A DNA stretch of 6,263 nt. Origin: Colivicinus sp963607765. Its GTDB lineage: Bacteria > Bacillota_I > Bacilli_A > Erysipelotrichales > Erysipelotrichaceae. Positions 6,206 through 6,263 of this stretch are shown in pieces. Location of the stretch: NCBI GenBank assembly GCA_963607765.1, contig CAVDDT010000058.1, forward strand, positions 1-6,263, written 5' to 3'. The notes under the pieces were generated by a model. It had not been told where the DNA came from, ran no database searches, and saw nothing but the letters and a program-made list of their open reading frames with translations. The translations under genes and the position numbers were made by a program. The stretch's first letter is position 1, and each line of letters begins with the position of its first letter.

Positions 6206-6214
6206 GTCACAACT

Positions 6215-6241
6215 AAAAGTGCCTATTTTAGGCGCTTTTTT
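6215..6241 (+). terminator. Strong rho-independent terminator near the window end
   Basis: AAAAGTGCCTA (6215-6225) pairs with TAGGCGCTTTT (6229-6239) over 11 bases with one T-G wobble, around a TTT loop, and the T run reaches 6241. No gene lies directly before it on the + strand except the ATPase over 120 bases upstream. The A-rich left arm means it could also end a leftward gene from beyond the window. Confidence 0.7.
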
Positions 6242-6243
6242 GG

Positions 6244-6261
6244 ATATTAGAAAGCTAATAT
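6244..6261. repeat. 7-bp inverted repeat at the window edge
   Basis: ATATTAG (6244-6250) and CTAATAT (6255-6261) are exact inverted copies around AAAG. It could be an operator or a small hairpin of the next gene; the window ends two bases later, so nothing more can be said. Confidence 0.35.
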
Positions 6262-6263
6262 GT

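Overview
The window is low-GC DNA with an AT-rich intergenic style, strong AAGGAG/GAGGTG-type ribosome sites and TAA stops throughout. It carries a lipoteichoic-acid-synthase-type enzyme. Together these point to a Gram-positive member of the Bacillota, plausibly a gut Erysipelotrichia or Clostridia relative. The lineage is an inference; there is no rRNA or other marker gene here.

Four complete genes, all on the + strand, cover most of the window. Positions 1-44 hold the terminator of a gene that lies upstream of the window. Positions 242-2398 encode a membrane-anchored LtaS-type phosphoglycerol transferase with a probable extra IPT/TIG-like beta domain near its C-terminus. Its leader carries TGTAAA repeats that match the WalR (YycF) box pattern. 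Positions 2552-4192 encode glycogen synthase GlgA with an unusual lysine-rich N-terminal extension of about 63 residues. Positions 4251-4892 encode a small two-domain cupin protein that lacks a ribosome site at its own start but has a perfect one between its two cupin domains. Positions 5021-6088 encode an Orc1/STAND-like AAA+ ATPase with a C-terminal winged-helix-like region, preceded by two triplets of a 10-bp AGTAAA repeat. The last 175 bases have no gene. They hold a hairpin at the ATPase stop, a 33-bp-spaced pair of 19-bp direct repeats that may be a mobile-element end, a strong terminator and a short inverted repeat at the edge.

Each gene is followed by its own hairpin, and three of those hairpins overlap the stop codon, so the genes look like single transcription units rather than an operon. 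LtaS-type enzyme and GlgA are housekeeping functions (cell-envelope polymer and storage glucan) with no shared pathway visible. The cupin is unassigned. The ATPase with its upstream repeat array and the repeat pair downstream is the most accessory-looking part of the window and the best candidate for something undescribed. No complete multi-gene novel system is visible.
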